A stretch of 6,798 nt of DNA from a bacterium (GTDB taxonomy: Bacteria; Muiribacteriota; Ozemobacteria; Ozemobacterales; Ozemobacteraceae): assembly GCA_016192885.1 (NCBI GenBank), contig JACPTH010000564.1:1-6798 (forward strand), written 5' to 3'. Below the pieces are notes generated by a model that saw only the letters and a program-made list of their open reading frames with translations, had not been told where the DNA came from and made no database searches. Shown piece after piece: positions 6,647 through 6,798 of the stretch (position 1 is its first letter; every line of letters begins with the position of its first letter). Position numbers and translations under genes: made by a program.

Positions 6647-6798
6647 GTGAAAAAGTTCATATTGTTCCTGGTTTGCATGGTCTTAGTACAAGTTTATCCC
6701 GCAATGGCGGAAGGCCCGGAATGGAAGATTCGTGAATTCCCGAATTTTCTCCCAAGTGCCTCGGAAGCTCCCAAAGAATGCCTTGAAACATTGAGAAA
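6647..6798 (+). CDS. N-terminus of a secreted protein of unknown family, 3' truncated
   Basis: GTG 6647 follows GGGGGG (6635-6640) at 6 nt spacing, which decides this start even though the frame stays open further upstream. The first 21 residues form a classic Sec signal peptide: KK, a hydrophobic core FILFLVCMVLV, then YPAMA before Glu22. No lipobox is present, since Cys10 lies in the middle of the hydrophobic core. The visible mature part (about 29 residues, EGPEWKIREFPNF onward) contains one Cys and no motif I recognise. The protein is exported to the periplasm or beyond. It diverges from the integrase gene and is the first gene on the side where integron cassettes usually lie, but without an attC there is no proof that it is a cassette gene. 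Confidence 0.7.
   Translation, partial: MKKFILFLVCMVLVQVYPAMAEGPEWKIREFPNFLPSASEAPKECLETLR

Overview
The window suggests a mid-GC, diderm (Gram-negative type) bacterium with a type II secretion or type IV pilus-like apparatus. It carries two pseudopilin genes, a membrane-anchored FHA protein with a signal peptide, and an integron-type integrase of the long form that carries an extra N-terminal domain. I recall that long form mainly from deltaproteobacteria-like and Nitrospira-like lineages, but the sequence alone does not fix a phylum.

Positions 1-3995 hold a rightward run of genes. A GspG-like major-type pseudopilin is cut at the window start, just inside its prepilin cleavage motif. After it come a smaller GspG-like pseudopilin without the canonical Glu+5 motif, a doubtful stretch (807-1204) with overlapping membrane-like ORFs and a near-perfect palindrome, and a YtcJ-type amidohydrolase. 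Last is a bitopic FHA-domain protein whose start lies inside the end of the amidohydrolase gene. The pseudopilins point to envelope or secretion work and the FHA protein to phospho-threonine-dependent signalling at the inner membrane. The amidohydrolase is co-transcribed with the FHA gene by position, but its substrate is unknown.

Positions 3996-4349 are a convergent intergenic region with a compact hairpin and one weak leftward ORF that overlaps the integrase stop. Positions 4350-6004 carry a leftward integron integrase (intI family). It would be 551 aa, but a one-base loss in a T7 run splits it into two frames. The first His of the catalytic HxxR motif is also replaced by Arg. A strong promoter-like element (TTGACA, 18 nt, TATTTT) precedes the broken gene.

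Positions 6005-6646 are where attI and the first cassette recombination sites would be expected. I see no convincing attC there, only a direct repeat and a G/T-rich, apparently non-coding stretch. A rightward gene for a secreted protein begins at 6647 and runs off the window. The best-supported unusual story is a decayed solo integron integrase, not a demonstrably new system.
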